Positions 27,440-39,170 of a DNA stretch of 64,000 bases are shown here, one piece after another. The notes beneath the pieces were generated by a model. The model saw nothing but the letters and a program-made list of their open reading frames with translations, had not been told where the DNA came from and ran no database searches. Made by a program: the position numbers and the translations under genes. Within the stretch, counting starts at the first letter, position 1. Each line of letters begins with the position of its first letter. This DNA is from Theobroma cacao (taxonomy: Eukaryota > Streptophyta > Magnoliopsida > Malvales > Malvaceae). The stretch is from NCBI RefSeq assembly GCF_000208745.1, contig NC_030855.1, positions 13,657,854 through 13,721,853 of the forward strand, given 5' to 3'.

Positions 27440-27957
27440 GCATGTTGAAGTAATGGGTGGATATTGCCCCTGATACCTATGAAGAATACTCTAAGTGATG
27501 CCATCCATTGGGATATTGCTCCTAATAAGGATTGTGATGTTGTTCGTGGAGAGATTGCTCTGGACAATGACTTTGATATTTCACCAATTGTTTAGCATTA
27601 AGCGTGATTTTTTTCTCTGCCGGCTAGCCACCGCGCGTGATTGTTGATGTATAGGGGAGGACCACTCAAAGATTATGTTACGATTTGTGTGAGATATGAT
27701 ATAGCCTTGATTAGGCTAAGTGGAATTTGATATGTACAAACCCATCTTGAATGGTTAATGGGTGATCTTATGATAAATGTATGAATTGTGCCAGGGACGA
27801 TGTGATGTGTTGAATTTAAATTCTTTTGATGAATACGAGGAATAGCATCCCTTGGCTATGTATTATATGGTTTTGAAAATTGACACTTGCTCAGGTCTAG
27901 TGGGCTTGCCTACTGGGCTTTTTTACTAGTCATGGCCCTCGGGTTTAAGTCATGACA
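27440..27957 (+). mobile_element. Family E-like LTR terminus, plus orientation
   Basis: The last 75 bases or so (ending GGGTTTAAGTCATGACA at 27957) match the reverse complement of 23510-23585, including AGTGGGCTTGCCTACTGGGC. The start of this fragment could not be fixed and the flank CTCTA matches no left duplication. Confidence 0.5.
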
Positions 27958-29412
27958 CTCTAAGCATAGGTGACAATAAGGAAATGAGGAAGAACAGTAA
28001 AGTCTCTCCACAAACCAAGGGAGTGTTCTTTTACCTTTTCTTTATCTACTTTTAACATTGAGGACAATGTTGATATTAAGTTTGGAGCAGAGTCTGAAAT
28101 TTTTGTTAAGCTATGGTTATATTTTTTTTAGTATGTTTTTATTTATTTGCATTTATGTTTTTAGGCTTTAAGTTTATCATTTGCTTTTCTTTATGTGTTG
28201 TCTTACAATTTTTAAGCTAAAGTTGATAGTGCCAATTTTCTGATGACTCCCTTATCCAATGATGAAATTTTAGTTATCTTTTTGTATTTAGCTTTTGGTA
28301 AATAGTGATATTGTTTGATTTGTGCTAAATTCTCATTGTTAGAATGAGATTTCCATTAAATTGAGCACATTGTCTTTTGCTTAGAATTGTTGTGTATATT
28401 TAGAGACAATTTATGTGGATGTAAATTCGATTATGCCACGAATTATAGAATTTGTTTGATTTTCTCTTGAGGTGAAATCCTAAGCAATACTTAGTTAAGG
28501 AGATGATTTAGGTCATCTTTGGACTTTGAGCCTTTCAAGCCTACCTTTTATATTTTTATCCCTAATATACACTTTTAAGCCTAATATTACCTTTTCTTTG
28601 TTAAACACTTATTTTATTTGGCTTAGCTTATAAATGAATTTTCAATTTTGCATCCCTCACTCCTAAGTATGTTAATCATTTTAGGATGTGTATTGAGGTT
28701 GATGTTGAATAAGGTAAAAGGTGAAATTGTTGAAAATTGTTAATCATTTTAGTGTTCATCCCACTATCCATCATAGAAATAAATAAGTTAAGGGGTACAA
28801 AATTGTGATGAAAAGGAAAAGAAAAGAAAAAGAGTAAAGTGTTGAACAAACAAATTTGATATAAAAAAAAAGGGTGTTACTTGGAAAGTATGACTGAAGC
28901 TCTGTATAGGTCTTAGAATGATTATGTGTTTAGGGTGATTTGAGCCCTATAAATATCTTTTATCCTACCTTAACCCTAGGCATTCATTACAAGCTTGATA
29001 AAGACCTAATGATCCTTGACTTAGTATTAGTCCATATTAGTAGAGAGAGATGAAACGCAAACCTATGAAACTCTAATATTAATTCAAATTTTGCATTGGC
29101 ATAAACTTATCTGGATTGCATGATTATTCTTTGTAACAGTTTACACACACACACACACACACAAATTCATCTGAGAATGAGCTTGCATTTGAATTGAAAT
29201 ATGAATTTGAATGATATCTATGTTTTACCTTGAGTGAAGATTTTAAGATAACATATGAGGAAATTCTGGGAGATCATTGGATTGATGCAATTCATCTTTA
29301 GCTAGCTAGTTGTTTTCTTTATTTAAGTGCTTTCATCATTTACATGCTTTTGTTTTGTTTAAATTTTCTTTTATGTTTTGCTCAAGGACAAGCAAAATCT
29401 TAAGTTTAGGGG
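27958..29412 (+). mobile_element. 3' internal region of a Gypsy-like element
   Basis: Non-coding sequence with features common upstream of the 3' LTR in plant Ty3/Gypsy (Athila/Tat-like) elements: an ACATTGAGGACAATGTTGA block at about 28057 and a CTCAAGGACAAGCAAAATC block near 29381, ending in the purine-rich AAGTTTAGGGG just before the LTR. No protein is readable. The lineage is from recall of such motifs, so it is tentative. Confidence 0.5.
29143..29162. repeat. (AC)n microsatellite
   Basis: About ten uninterrupted AC dinucleotides. Confidence 0.95.
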
Positions 29413-30989
29413 TGTAATAAATCTATTTTATAGAGTTATTTTGTCACTTTTTAAGCTTTAAATGGGTTAAGTTCTTGAGATTTAATTTAGAAATTAGATA
29501 TTTTTAGTTTTTTATCTTATTTTTGTAAATCATGTTGGATCAATTTAATTTAAGTTATTTTATGATAATTTTCTTCGAGTTTAGTTATTATTTTAGTTGG
29601 TTTGTTGTTCTTATAGGTGTGCAATTGAAAGGGCTCGAATTGATAAAGAAAATTGTACGCAAGGTTCATACTTCTTCTACACATATTCTAGTATTTTGAG
29701 AATAATTTTCAATATAGAAATTCAATTGAGGTGATTCTTAAATAATTGGAAATTTAAGAGACAAGGTTACAACTTTCATGTTTACCAATTTGCCCAGTTC
29801 AACTTAGAAGAAGGAGAAAATCATGTTACAAGTCAAAGTAGTGTAGTAGAGCAAATGTGGCAAGACAAACTATTGGGTGCCGCTACCATGAATCAATGAG
29901 CGCTACAACACCATGAAGAAGATATGAGCACGGGACAAGGCAGAGAGCTTAGCACCATTGCGTTGAGGGAGTGGCGTCACAAGTGCCGACATGATATCCC
30001 GAGTTTTATAACATCTAGACTTTTATTTCGACAAGGATTTTGAGCCCTATTAAAAGACACTTTCAGAGCGCTTGAGAACAACGGTTAAGCTAGGTTTTCT
30101 CTGAAGAAAAAGATCCATCAAGCAAGCAAGAAAGTGAAGAAAAAACTCTTAAAGATTGAAGATCGAAGATCTTACGAATCTGAGTTTTCTTTTCTTTTTT
30201 AGTTCTTTTTATTCCTTCTTGTTTTGTGTTTATGATTAAACTTTTTTGGATGATATTTTTAGTTGTTATGAGGAACTAATTTTCTTATCTTGAATTGTAA
30301 TTGAACGCAACATGTAGTTTGAATTTTTAATACTTTCTTTTGCTTATGATTGATAGCGTTTGAATTGTTTTTTTCAATCTTGTTCTTAATGCATCTTATA
30401 GTTTGATCACCAATTAGATTGATACAGTAACCTAAACGGAACTAAGAAAGGGAGTTTAGAGTAAGCCTTGGATTAGCATATGTTCAATATCAATTGCATG
30501 AGATGATTGATTTGATTCACATGTGAGATAGACATACACTTGCATGTCATATGTAGCCAATATTATAATCTAAGCTTAATGAGTTTTTTTTAATTGAAAT
30601 TTGCATAGACATATAGTGAATTTGTTGAGAGAGATATTTTTATAAGAAACTCGATGGAGACTTATAAATACATTAGAATTCTAGGTTAATAACTCAGCTA
30701 TATAGTAAGAAAATGAGAGTAGAAGAGATTTAGATGAAGTATTGAGGGGATATTGTAATTCTAGGTTCTATTTGATTGATTAATTCTATATAAATTGTGA
30801 CTCTTATTTTTAGTTTTAGTTTATTTAATTTTCAGTAGCTTTAAAAATTGGTTCTTTGGATAAGATTAAGTTGTGTTAATTTTAGTACTTCATAAAAGAT
30901 TTTGGTGAAATTCTCTGTAAGAACAATATTATACTTCTTATTATATTACTTTTTAATGATACATGCACTTGGTGGTAAATCCGACAACA
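29413..30989 (+). repeat. Probable 3' LTR of the Gypsy-like element
   Basis: Starts TGTAATAAATC directly after a purine tract and ends ATCCGACAACA. About 1.6 kb, a usual size for this class. A matching 5' LTR is not in the window, so this is inferred from one copy only. Confidence 0.5.
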
Positions 30990-31001
30990 TATATTCAATT
31001 T

Positions 31002-31355
31002 GTTTTTTTTTTTTTTAAGGCTGGAAGTTCTCACAGGGCCCAACTACCCTGTAAAATCAAATATTAAAGTGCAAAAGGAAGGGGGACATAAACCTAACCT
31101 CCCTAGTTACATGAGTTCGAAAGGAAAAAAAGAAAAGTACATAGAGTGGAATGTTTCATTTTATGACCATATTTTACTACCGCCATAAAATTGAAACACT
31201 TCCATATTACTCAATCTTAAAAACAATTTTTTGTAACAATAAGATTATATTTTTGCAATAACTGCAAATCCCTGATTCTTCTTTGGATTAATGCACTAGA
31301 ACTATCTCTCACGTTCCCAACTAGTTGCAAAGTTCACCGAGATGGAATCTTCATC
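31002..31355. other. Poly-T tract and 3' flank of the disrupted open frame
   Basis: A poly-T run at about 31002-31016 precedes sequence that, on the minus strand, lies downstream of the open frame ending at 31356. Read on the minus strand it would be a poly-A tail, as expected for a LINE or a processed transcript copy. No target duplication was found. Confidence 0.4.
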
Positions 31356-32982
31356 CTAGGCCTCATCATTTTCCCCGATATTCACGGCTTTATCTGAAGT
31401 TAAACTGAGTATTTTATCAATTGAAATTTCAGTGTCGGAATGTCTCTTACGTCGTACCCGAGGATGGACCTCAATTTTTGCAAAATTTGTTTCAAAGACA
31501 GTGGGAAAAGAAGAAACGTCACTTAATTCTTTATTGTACGTGCACTTACCCGAGGAAGACTCTTGGGCTGGAGGATTATTAGCATGGCCTTCCATCATTT
31601 CACGTGAGCATGCCTTAGATGAAGTAACCCGATTTTGGCCATTCACTATAATACCCCGTACTTTGATATGGTGACTAATAAAAACTTACTGGGTGCCAAT
31701 TGAGGTTAATTATGATGTTTAAAAATGATGAAAGATGAAAGGAATAGTTTGGGATAAAATATTATACACACGAGGAAATAATAATAAAATAATGATATTT
31801 TATCAGAGAAGAATTTATGGGATAAAAAGTGATTTGGAAGTCAATTGAGGCCTAATAAGGTATTTTGGGTACCAAGGGGACAAGAGGAGACAAGAGAAAA
31901 TTTTTAGAATAAAATAATATTTTATTAATTAAATATTATTAAAATATTAATATTTTATTCAGTGTCAAAATTTTTCATGAAGAATGAGTGTATGGTCAAT
32001 CTAAGTGGGGGAGAAAAAGAATAAGAGAATTTTGGAGAAAAATGACGTTAATGGGGCCACGTGTCTTTGTTAAGTAAAGATAGCGCAAGCAAATAAATAT
32101 TTTAAATATTATGGGGACACTGCGTTGGAGTACAAATTTCATACTTTGTTTGTACATGTGTAGAAGAAGATAATAGAAGGAAGTTGGAGTTAAATGAGTG
32201 TTGGGAGGATTAAATTAAAATGGAAAGAAATAAAAATGGCAAAATAGTAATTTTACACAAAGGCTTGCTCTCATCCTTATCAGCCCAACACAGTCCTTAT
32301 CTTCCCAGCAAGATATTTTCTTCTTCATTCTTGAAGCTTCCAACGCCATTCTCTCATTCTCCCATGGCAAGCTAATTTTCTTTCATTTTCTTTCCTTGTT
32401 TTCTTTTCATTTCTTTTCTCTTCTTGCTTCATTCTTCTCCCAACTTCTTGTGCACCAAAGTTACAACTTCTAACCCCAATTTCCAGCACATATAAACTCT
32501 AGGAGAAGAAGAAAGAAAAAGAGAGAAAAGAAAAAAAAGCTTGGTTTTGGTGATTCAAGCAAGGAACGCAAAGATTGGCTTGATTGGAGAAAAATTGATA
32601 ACATGTAAGCCAATAAACCCATGGGAACATGAAGGACTCAAAGTGGAAAAGGAAAGCGGAATGCAAAGATAAAGTTAGAGTATACTGGGGGCATGTCGGA
32701 GTAAATAACGAGTGACCGGCTAGTGAAAATAGTTAAAGACACCTCCGATCAAATAGCGATGTAATATCCTGCTATAGTAAGGTGTGTGGACTTGTATTTC
32801 AAACTTGTTTTTGGGAATATGAAAGATTCTATCCAACTTGTCTTAGAAAATGTACTTTGGGAACAAGCTTTTAGTAAAATGATTTTATATTGTGAAAATA
32901 TGTTATACAATGGTTATGTGTTATCGCAATATGATAAAATGCATGATATGCATTGGATGCTTATTTGCATGTTGATGTGGAT

Positions 32983-33108
32983 CCGGCTATGTGTGAGTAG
33001 GAGTGCACATAAGTCGTTACTGACCCGGCTATGTGTGAGTGGGAGTGCACATAAGTCATTGCTGACCCGGCCATATGCAAGTGGGAGTACGCATAAGCTG
33101 TTGCATAT
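32983..33108 (+). repeat. 42-bp tandem repeat, three copies
   Basis: Units start at 32983, 33025 and 33067, each beginning CCGGCTATGTGTGAGT or a close variant and including GGAGTGCACATAAG. The first two are nearly identical; the third is diverged. The related LTR at 56921-59445 has two imperfect units near 58090-58170. Confidence 0.9.
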
Positions 33109-33306
33109 GAGATGATGATGATGGGAGGGTGTATGTGATGATTGATATATATATATATACATATATGGTATATGGTTGTAAATGCAAATATGTGAGCATT
33201 TGATTTGTTGAAATTTGAGAGTTTACATGTGTTACATGTTGCTATTGTTATTCTAGCAGGATGGCTTGTTTTAAAGGAAAATGAGACTTTTTTCTTGATA
33301 TTCTGA

Positions 33307-33395
33307 CTCTCGCTGCAACGAGATTCATTCTCGCTGCAGCGAGAAACTCTCGGGTTTGAGGGCCTTCACCAGACCTGGTTCTCATTGCAGTGAGA
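33307..33395 (+). repeat. Cluster of CTGCAG-centred palindromes
   Basis: Three variants: CTCGCTGCAACGAGA (about 33309), the perfect TCTCGCTGCAGCGAGA (33329-33344) and TCTCATTGCAGTGAGA (about 33380). The last two are followed by AAAC, and the middle one by AAACTCTCGGG. The same motif recurs at 53170-53297 and 57824-57891. Confidence 0.85.
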
Positions 33396-35010
33396 AACTT
33401 TCTATCTATTTTGGCTAACTTGTGGGTTTTGCTATATTTTTCGATTCTTTGGTACCATAGTTGAGTATGGATCTTTTAAGTGATTTACTCATGAGGGGTT
33501 TACATGAGGGGTTCTACTAAGAACTAGAACAAATTGCATTGTTTTGAGAAAATGAGTATATCATTATTTCGATAAACATTCTTTATGGTATGTTTGCTCT
33601 CTTCCTATGTTCACTCACTGAGTTTATACTCATGTTTGTAACTCCATGTTTTCAGATTCATTGGTGGTTGATACGTAGATTGAGGTGTCTGCGTACCTCC
33701 ATCCCTTGGGTAGGTATCTTGACACTCAGTAGTCATATCTTCCCATCCAGAGTCACTCTGCTGACGATCAAAGTCTTTGTATATGTTTCATGTGAATTTG
33801 CAAAGATATTTTGACAACTATTTATGTATGATTTAAATTATGATGCTAATGTGAGCATTCACTTGGGTTTCATGAGTTACGTTGGAGAAATTGACATTTG
33901 AACACTTTTAAGTACAGATCTTAAAGAAATATACTAGATAGATAGATTAATATACAAGTACATATTGAGAAGTTTACTTGAGTCTAGTGAATTATGTCTA
34001 TTGGGTCTTTACGTCGATCATGATCCGAGAATTGAGTTGTGACATTCACGATCCCTTTTTGACATGCGCCTTGTCCCACGATTGGACTACATTCTCCAGT
34101 GCCTTCAGCCATGTCAATTATCACATTTTGTTCTACTGGGTCCCGCATCTGTCTTGCACCTTGCTCAGCTTTTGGGTTATGTTCTCCACTACCTTTTATC
34201 ATCTCCGTTGACCACTGCAAGCCCTTTGGCCCATTACTAGCTGTCTGTTGTCCCTGCGCCAGCCTTAAGGCTGCTGCCTGCACTAACGGGACGTTAAAGC
34301 AGTTTTTTAAATTTTGATTTGCGGCTACATGCACAGCCTCCTGTCGCGACGTGCCATCATCTGCTGGCATTGTTGATTCCTTTTCCCTTGCACCCGTTTC
34401 CCCATTCTTCTTCCCAGGCCCACTCTCATCCTGCATTGTCAACTCCTCATTTCTCATACCCTTGACCCTATTTGATGGGCCCCACTGGTCATGGACACTG
34501 GCTGAAGGACGTGCAGCAGACCTGTCCACTGCTGCTGTCCTATCGGGAGGCAGCAAAAGGCCTCCTTTATTCTCCTTCCCTTCGCCTGCTTGCTCTGACC
34601 TCCCAATTGCTGGGACAGAAGAACTGCTAACCCCTGCTGGTGCGATGACGTCTGCATCCCTTAACCCTACGGACTGGTCTGTCTTGTCCCTCTCGCCATG
34701 CGGGCATCTCTTTTTTGATAGTTGTTGACCGTCCCTATGCAGAGCAGGTTTCTCCAGCTGTACGGTCCCTTTTTGTTTTGTTTTTTTCTTTTTCTGTTCA
34801 CTTGCCTTGCTCCTATTTTCTGCAACTTCAACCGAGTCCTTTCCACTTTCTCTGTCTGCTCCTGCGCCTACCTCCTTAGCCGACCCCTCAACAATAATTC
34901 GAGTCTCTTCCCTCACTGCCATTCTCCGATCTTCTCCATGCAGTGCTGCAGCTGCCCGTATTAGTGGCTTGTTTAAGAAATTTTTTGAAATACCACCTGC
35001 ACTTATTTGT

Positions 35011-35926
35011 TTGCTTATTGATAACTTACATTTTCTTAATTACTTATTTAAATGAATATGTGAACATACAAATATATAAGTTGCACATATCTTACTCATG
35101 CATATCATGTTCACATTATGTGTATACTTATAAATGCTTTATACTTGATTATGCTTGATTTTATATGTATGCATATCCAACTTGCACTTAAAGGATGAAA
35201 TACCTACACTTTTGCCTATATATATGGCATTCTTTAATTGATTGATGCTATACTCCTTATGACTTACTTGAAAATATATGAAATAGAGATATATCTTGAT
35301 TTGTTTATGATATATTGATATATTTCATAATGCCTTGGTTGAGTATCTTACATGAAAATATATTTTGATTGAAAATATCTATACGTATTGCTCCTTGAAT
35401 GCGCTAAATGAATATATTTCTGTATGCTTTGAGTGAATACATATTGATTAGGAATATATCTTGATTTATTGCTTTTCAACTATGATGAATGGATATATTT
35501 CTTGATTTCCTGGTTGAATATTCTATATGGAAATATATCTCATTGTTTTGATTTGATGGTTAGAGATTATTATTGAACTTAACGTTTATCGATACTTAAT
35601 GATCGTCACTAACCACTGTCTCTTGGGTTTAATTGCTTAAAACTCACACTTCTTAACCTTTTTGATATAACAAAAAAGGGGAGAAGGTTTATGAGCACAT
35701 TGAAATGCTCTTGCATCAGCTAAAATTTTCTTGAAATCATTTTTGAACTTCATGCATAAATCGAGGGGGAGAATTTTCAAAGTTCATATTCATTTCTTAT
35801 ACTATTCTTAATTACATTTAAATGTTTTCAACAAGGATATAGAGACTAATTAAGTTAGAGGAAGGCTTCAAGAAATTTCAAATGCAATATGCTGATATTT
35901 TTGTCATATCAAAAAAGGGGAAATCG
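35011..35926 (+). other. AT-rich stretch, possibly 3' internal part of a Copia element
   Basis: No coding potential. Between about 35240 and 35550 there are loosely repeated ATATATCTTGATT-like phrases. The purine-rich AAAAAAGGGGAAAT just before 35927 would fit a polypurine tract of a Copia element. Confidence 0.35.
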
Positions 35927-36834
35927 TTAGCCTTGAGTTCCATCATGTTTTGATTTGACAAAAATTATATGTTATCTTGAACTTAATGTCAAACATTTGA
36001 AATTGTCTCAAATATATTTTTAATCCCCTAAGGTCTTACACTTGTTTCAAAAGCCATGCCTCATTAGAAAACATCATAAAAGCTTTCAAACAATGCATAT
36101 TTAGCTAAGAAAACAAAAAGCAAACATGCCTTAAATTATTATTTGATGGCAGGAACAAGACAAGGAAGAAATAGCTGAAGAGAGGCATCAAAAGCTAAGG
36201 AAACCTCAAGAAACAAGTCAAGAGTCAATCCTAGAGAAGTAAGAGTCAACCCTAGAGAAGCTCAAGTTTATCCAAAGGTAGAAAAAGTGCAAAACTTGAA
36301 TAATGTAAAGCCATAGTCGACCCTGGAGTGCCTGTAATCGACCTTGTTCTAGAAAGCTCAAGAAAATGAAGAATTGAACAAACATAGTTGATCCTAGCTT
36401 GAGTATAGTCCACCCTAACAAGTCAAATGTGTGAAAAAGAGGATTTTACACAGCCATAGTCAACCTTAGCAAAGGTGTAGTCGACTAACACAACCAAGAC
36501 TTGTAGAAATCAAGCTCTCGAGAGTTAGATCGAATAGAGGAAGGTTATCGACAACTATGGAACTCTAATTTGATAAATTTGAAGAACATAGTCGACCCTA
36601 TGAGCATTGTAGTTGACCTTTAAGCTTTAGCAATAGTCAGATTTGATTTAAACTTGTGTCTAACGACTCCAAACTTCACACTAGCTATAAACCTTTATAA
36701 AGGCATTTTCTTGCTAAACGTTGTACTCCATTGTAAAGGTTCTAGCTTAACCTCGAAAAGTTATTTGTGGTTTTGTAGTTGAGCCTGTAAAAACCATTGT
36801 TGAAGGGTTTCGCTTGACTAACGAAAATTAGTCA
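35927..36834 (+). repeat. Copia-like LTR fragment
   Basis: Begins CGTTAGCCTTGAGTTCC after the purine tract, where TGTTAGCC would be expected, and is rich in short phrases such as TAGTCGACCCTGG (near 36314, 36471 and 36590). The right end is disrupted or hidden by the CACTA element starting at 36838. No partner LTR is present. Tentative. Confidence 0.4.
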
Positions 36835-37235
36835 ACACACTACAACATTTTTTATTTTTGGTTGCAAAAAGAATTACAGCCGTAGATGAAAAATATGCAA
36901 CCTTAGGTTAAGGTTGTGCTTAGAAAAAGTGCAACCTTAACCAATGTATGAAAAAGTATGGCTGCACATTTTTATGGGATTCAACAGCAAAATTAATATG
37001 CAGCCCTAAACTGTATGATTGTAGTCTTAAATTATATAGTAGCATATAAAATGTGCAACTAAAAGGTATTAGATAGAAACACATAAACCTTCTAATATAA
37101 AGGTCACAAATCATAAAATCAAATTGTAACAACTAATGCCTTAAATATAAAGGTCTTTACAATGTATACAATATGGGATTTCATAAAGAATGATCAACTA
37201 ATTCTAGTCTCCAACATCAACAAGTAGCTTTAGTA

Positions 37236-37260
37236 ATCTCTCTCTCTCTTTCTCTCTCTT
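37236..37260. repeat. (CT)n microsatellite
   Basis: CT-rich run with one T interruption, inside the CACTA element. Confidence 0.85.
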
Positions 37261-39009
37261 CTTTTCTCCAATTCCTCTTTGTAAATATTTGTTTGTCCAT
37301 TATCCAACCATCTGCCATTGCAGTTCCCAACAAAGATTAATTTGCAGGATAATATTAATTTGCAAGCAGTTCATAATGTAATATGAGACAAAGCATACCA
37401 AAATGCAAGCAATCCTCCATACTCATTGACCAACTAACAAAATTTATTTTTCCTTATTTGCAAGAACGCTTACAATATATACCAAAGATTCTCACTCGGA
37501 AACAGAAAATATAGATAACCGATAGAACAAAGTTCTAAAAGATAAAAGTATAGTGATGCTATGCTATCCAGTAACTCCAAGTTCTAGTTGTAAGTAGTGC
37601 AGTGAAAAACACAACATTGGCTAAAGTAGCAGTAGCATTTCAACATGTGTAGCAAATGTCAAATAAATTTGGATGGAACCATATCATAGTGTATAGCATA
37701 GTAGCTAGATAGCCTAAAATTAAAAGGCAATACTATATTTAGGAGCCAAATACCATTAAATGACTTATAAGATTCATCAACAGCAATGTTTGGAATCAAT
37801 TCTTCCAAGTATCTTGTTAGGCTCATTTGTTCGAAGTTGTGCCTTTATTCTTCAGAGAAAAGTTGAGAAACATTAACTTTCACCATCTAAGAACAATAAA
37901 AATGACATCACAAATCATAGATTTTAAATCATATTACAAATTAAAGCCTCAAAATTGTAAAAACTCTTAAAGTGATTGCAAGTTACTAACCTCACATATC
38001 TTATTTAGAGATATATTATCAAATATTTAGTGTTTGATTATTTGTTCCATTTCTTGACAACCGATCAACGATGATTCATTAAGATGCAAATTATTATAAG
38101 TAAAAAAACTTGGGAATCGAAAGAACATAAAAAAAAAATAGTTGCAATAAAAGATACCATTTGTGAAGTTGATGGCAGGTCATTTATGGTTGAAGTTGCT
38201 AGCTTAGGAAACCTCATTTGTAAATGCAAAATCAAGAAATTGCTTAACTCCATCTATGTATCCTTTACTCAATCTAGAGCAACACATCTAACTCTTATCT
38301 ATCATCTTTATAGGACTATCCAAATTCATTGAAAAAAAAAAAGATTATTGAAAAGTAAGTCTACTTACGATAATTCTATATAACACAAGACAAAAATATA
38401 TAACAGCACTATAAAAAATAAATAGGATTAAAACAATAGCAAAAAGCACAAGACAAAGTATTCATATTGAAAACTATTCATATTCATCCCCTAAAAATAG
38501 TAACTACTAAACATTATAAACTATAAGAGGCAAAAGTTAACATATAGTTCAGCATTGGCTTTTATTGGAACAACAGATTAACTTATATTCACAAAATAAC
38601 TTACTTTTAGTTTTCACTTATTATACTTATTTTCTGCCTAATTAAAAGAATAGAAGCAAACATAAAACAAAGAACCAAAATAATTATGTGGAAGGAAAAA
38701 TGATGAGTCTATGTTATGAATCTAAGATTTCAAAAAACTTGAACCCAAATCTATATTAAACAGTTTAATTACCTATTTAAGTGAGGCAGATGTGCTGGTA
38801 TTTGTATCCTTAAAGGGTCTTAAATTTTTTAAAGCAAGAAATACCACATCATTTGCCTATAAAGTTAAGTTTCAGTGAATTAGAAAAACAGATAAAATCT
38901 ATATTTAAAAGAATAAACCAAATCAAAAAGAATAAAATCAATATTTAATAGAATAAAATCTATATAGTTCCACATCATTTCTGGACATGCCAAATCAAAA
39001 AGCCAACCC

Positions 39010-39170
39010 TTGCCCCACCTAAGAAAGTCCATAGCATAGTAGGGAACTAGTGAGAAATACTCTGAGGGGAAAAAATTTAAAAGAATAAACCTGGCTTGTA
39101 GAAAACAAACAATCCAAAATTAGTGGCCTTGAAGGCAGCATCTTTGTCAACAGTATCAACAAGAAGTTGT
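39010..39170 (-). pseudogene. Calcium-dependent protein kinase fragment carried by the CACTA element
   Basis: Minus strand 39170-39091 reads VDTVDKDAAFKATNFGLFVF then YKP. This resembles the activation-loop start of plant calcium-dependent protein kinases (family pattern: ATDFGLSVFYKPG), with the catalytic DFG changed to NFG. A GT donor at 39089-39090 and an AG acceptor at 39062-39063 bound a 29-base T-rich stretch. The next bases read EYFSLV then PYYAMDFLR, resembling the following SPYYVAPEVL segment. The gap is shorter than a normal plant intron, so it may be a trimmed one. Only this fragment of the kinase was seen. Assignment rests on recalled family motifs. Confidence 0.6.

Larger units (their letters stand above)
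31647..34044 (+). mobile_element. Chimeric LTR unit: A-type 5' half, B-type 3' half
   Basis: Begins TATAATACCCCGTAC (canonical TG mutated to TA) and ends GAATTGAGTTGTGACA. The target duplication TTCAC is perfect (31642-31646 and 34045-34049). The first 1.1 kb resembles the start of A1, and the remainder resembles the 3' part of the LTR at 56921-59445. The change falls near 32780 at a GTAAGGTG motif. No protein is encoded. It interrupts the open frame 31356-35010. Confidence 0.85.
31356..35010 (-). pseudogene. Open frame of unknown function split by an LTR insertion
   Basis: On the minus strand an open frame runs from about 35010 (in frame upstream of the methionine at 34922) to the target site at 34045-34049. 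It resumes in frame at 31646 and stops at 31353-31355. Apart from the insertion there is no stop, giving over 380 codons. The product is hydrophilic, low in complexity and rich in Glu, Lys, Ser, Gly and Gln. It has a basic KKKKTKQKG patch and two related segments (GSGEHNPKAEQGARQ and GTGECSPIVGQGACQ). The region is clearly GC-richer than its surroundings. I recognise no domain. The poly-A-like tail and composition would fit the variable part of a LINE ORF1, but a host gene fragment is possible. Confidence 0.45.

Noticed and set aside
32983..33108. Possible CRISPR-like array
   Set aside because: The units are directly adjacent with no unique spacers, inside a plant LTR; it is a tandem repeat.
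34099..34964. Plus-strand open frames of 70 to 125 codons
   Set aside because: They are shadows of the longer minus-strand frame 34922-34050, kept open by its GC-richer composition.
35927..36834. TAGTCGACC phrases as a third palindrome array
   Set aside because: Only the 6-base GTCGAC core is symmetric and many copies lack it, so the evidence is weaker than for the other two families.
38084..38332. 82-codon frame inside the CACTA element
   Set aside because: No resemblance to a transposase or other domain; composition is that of the AT-rich surroundings.
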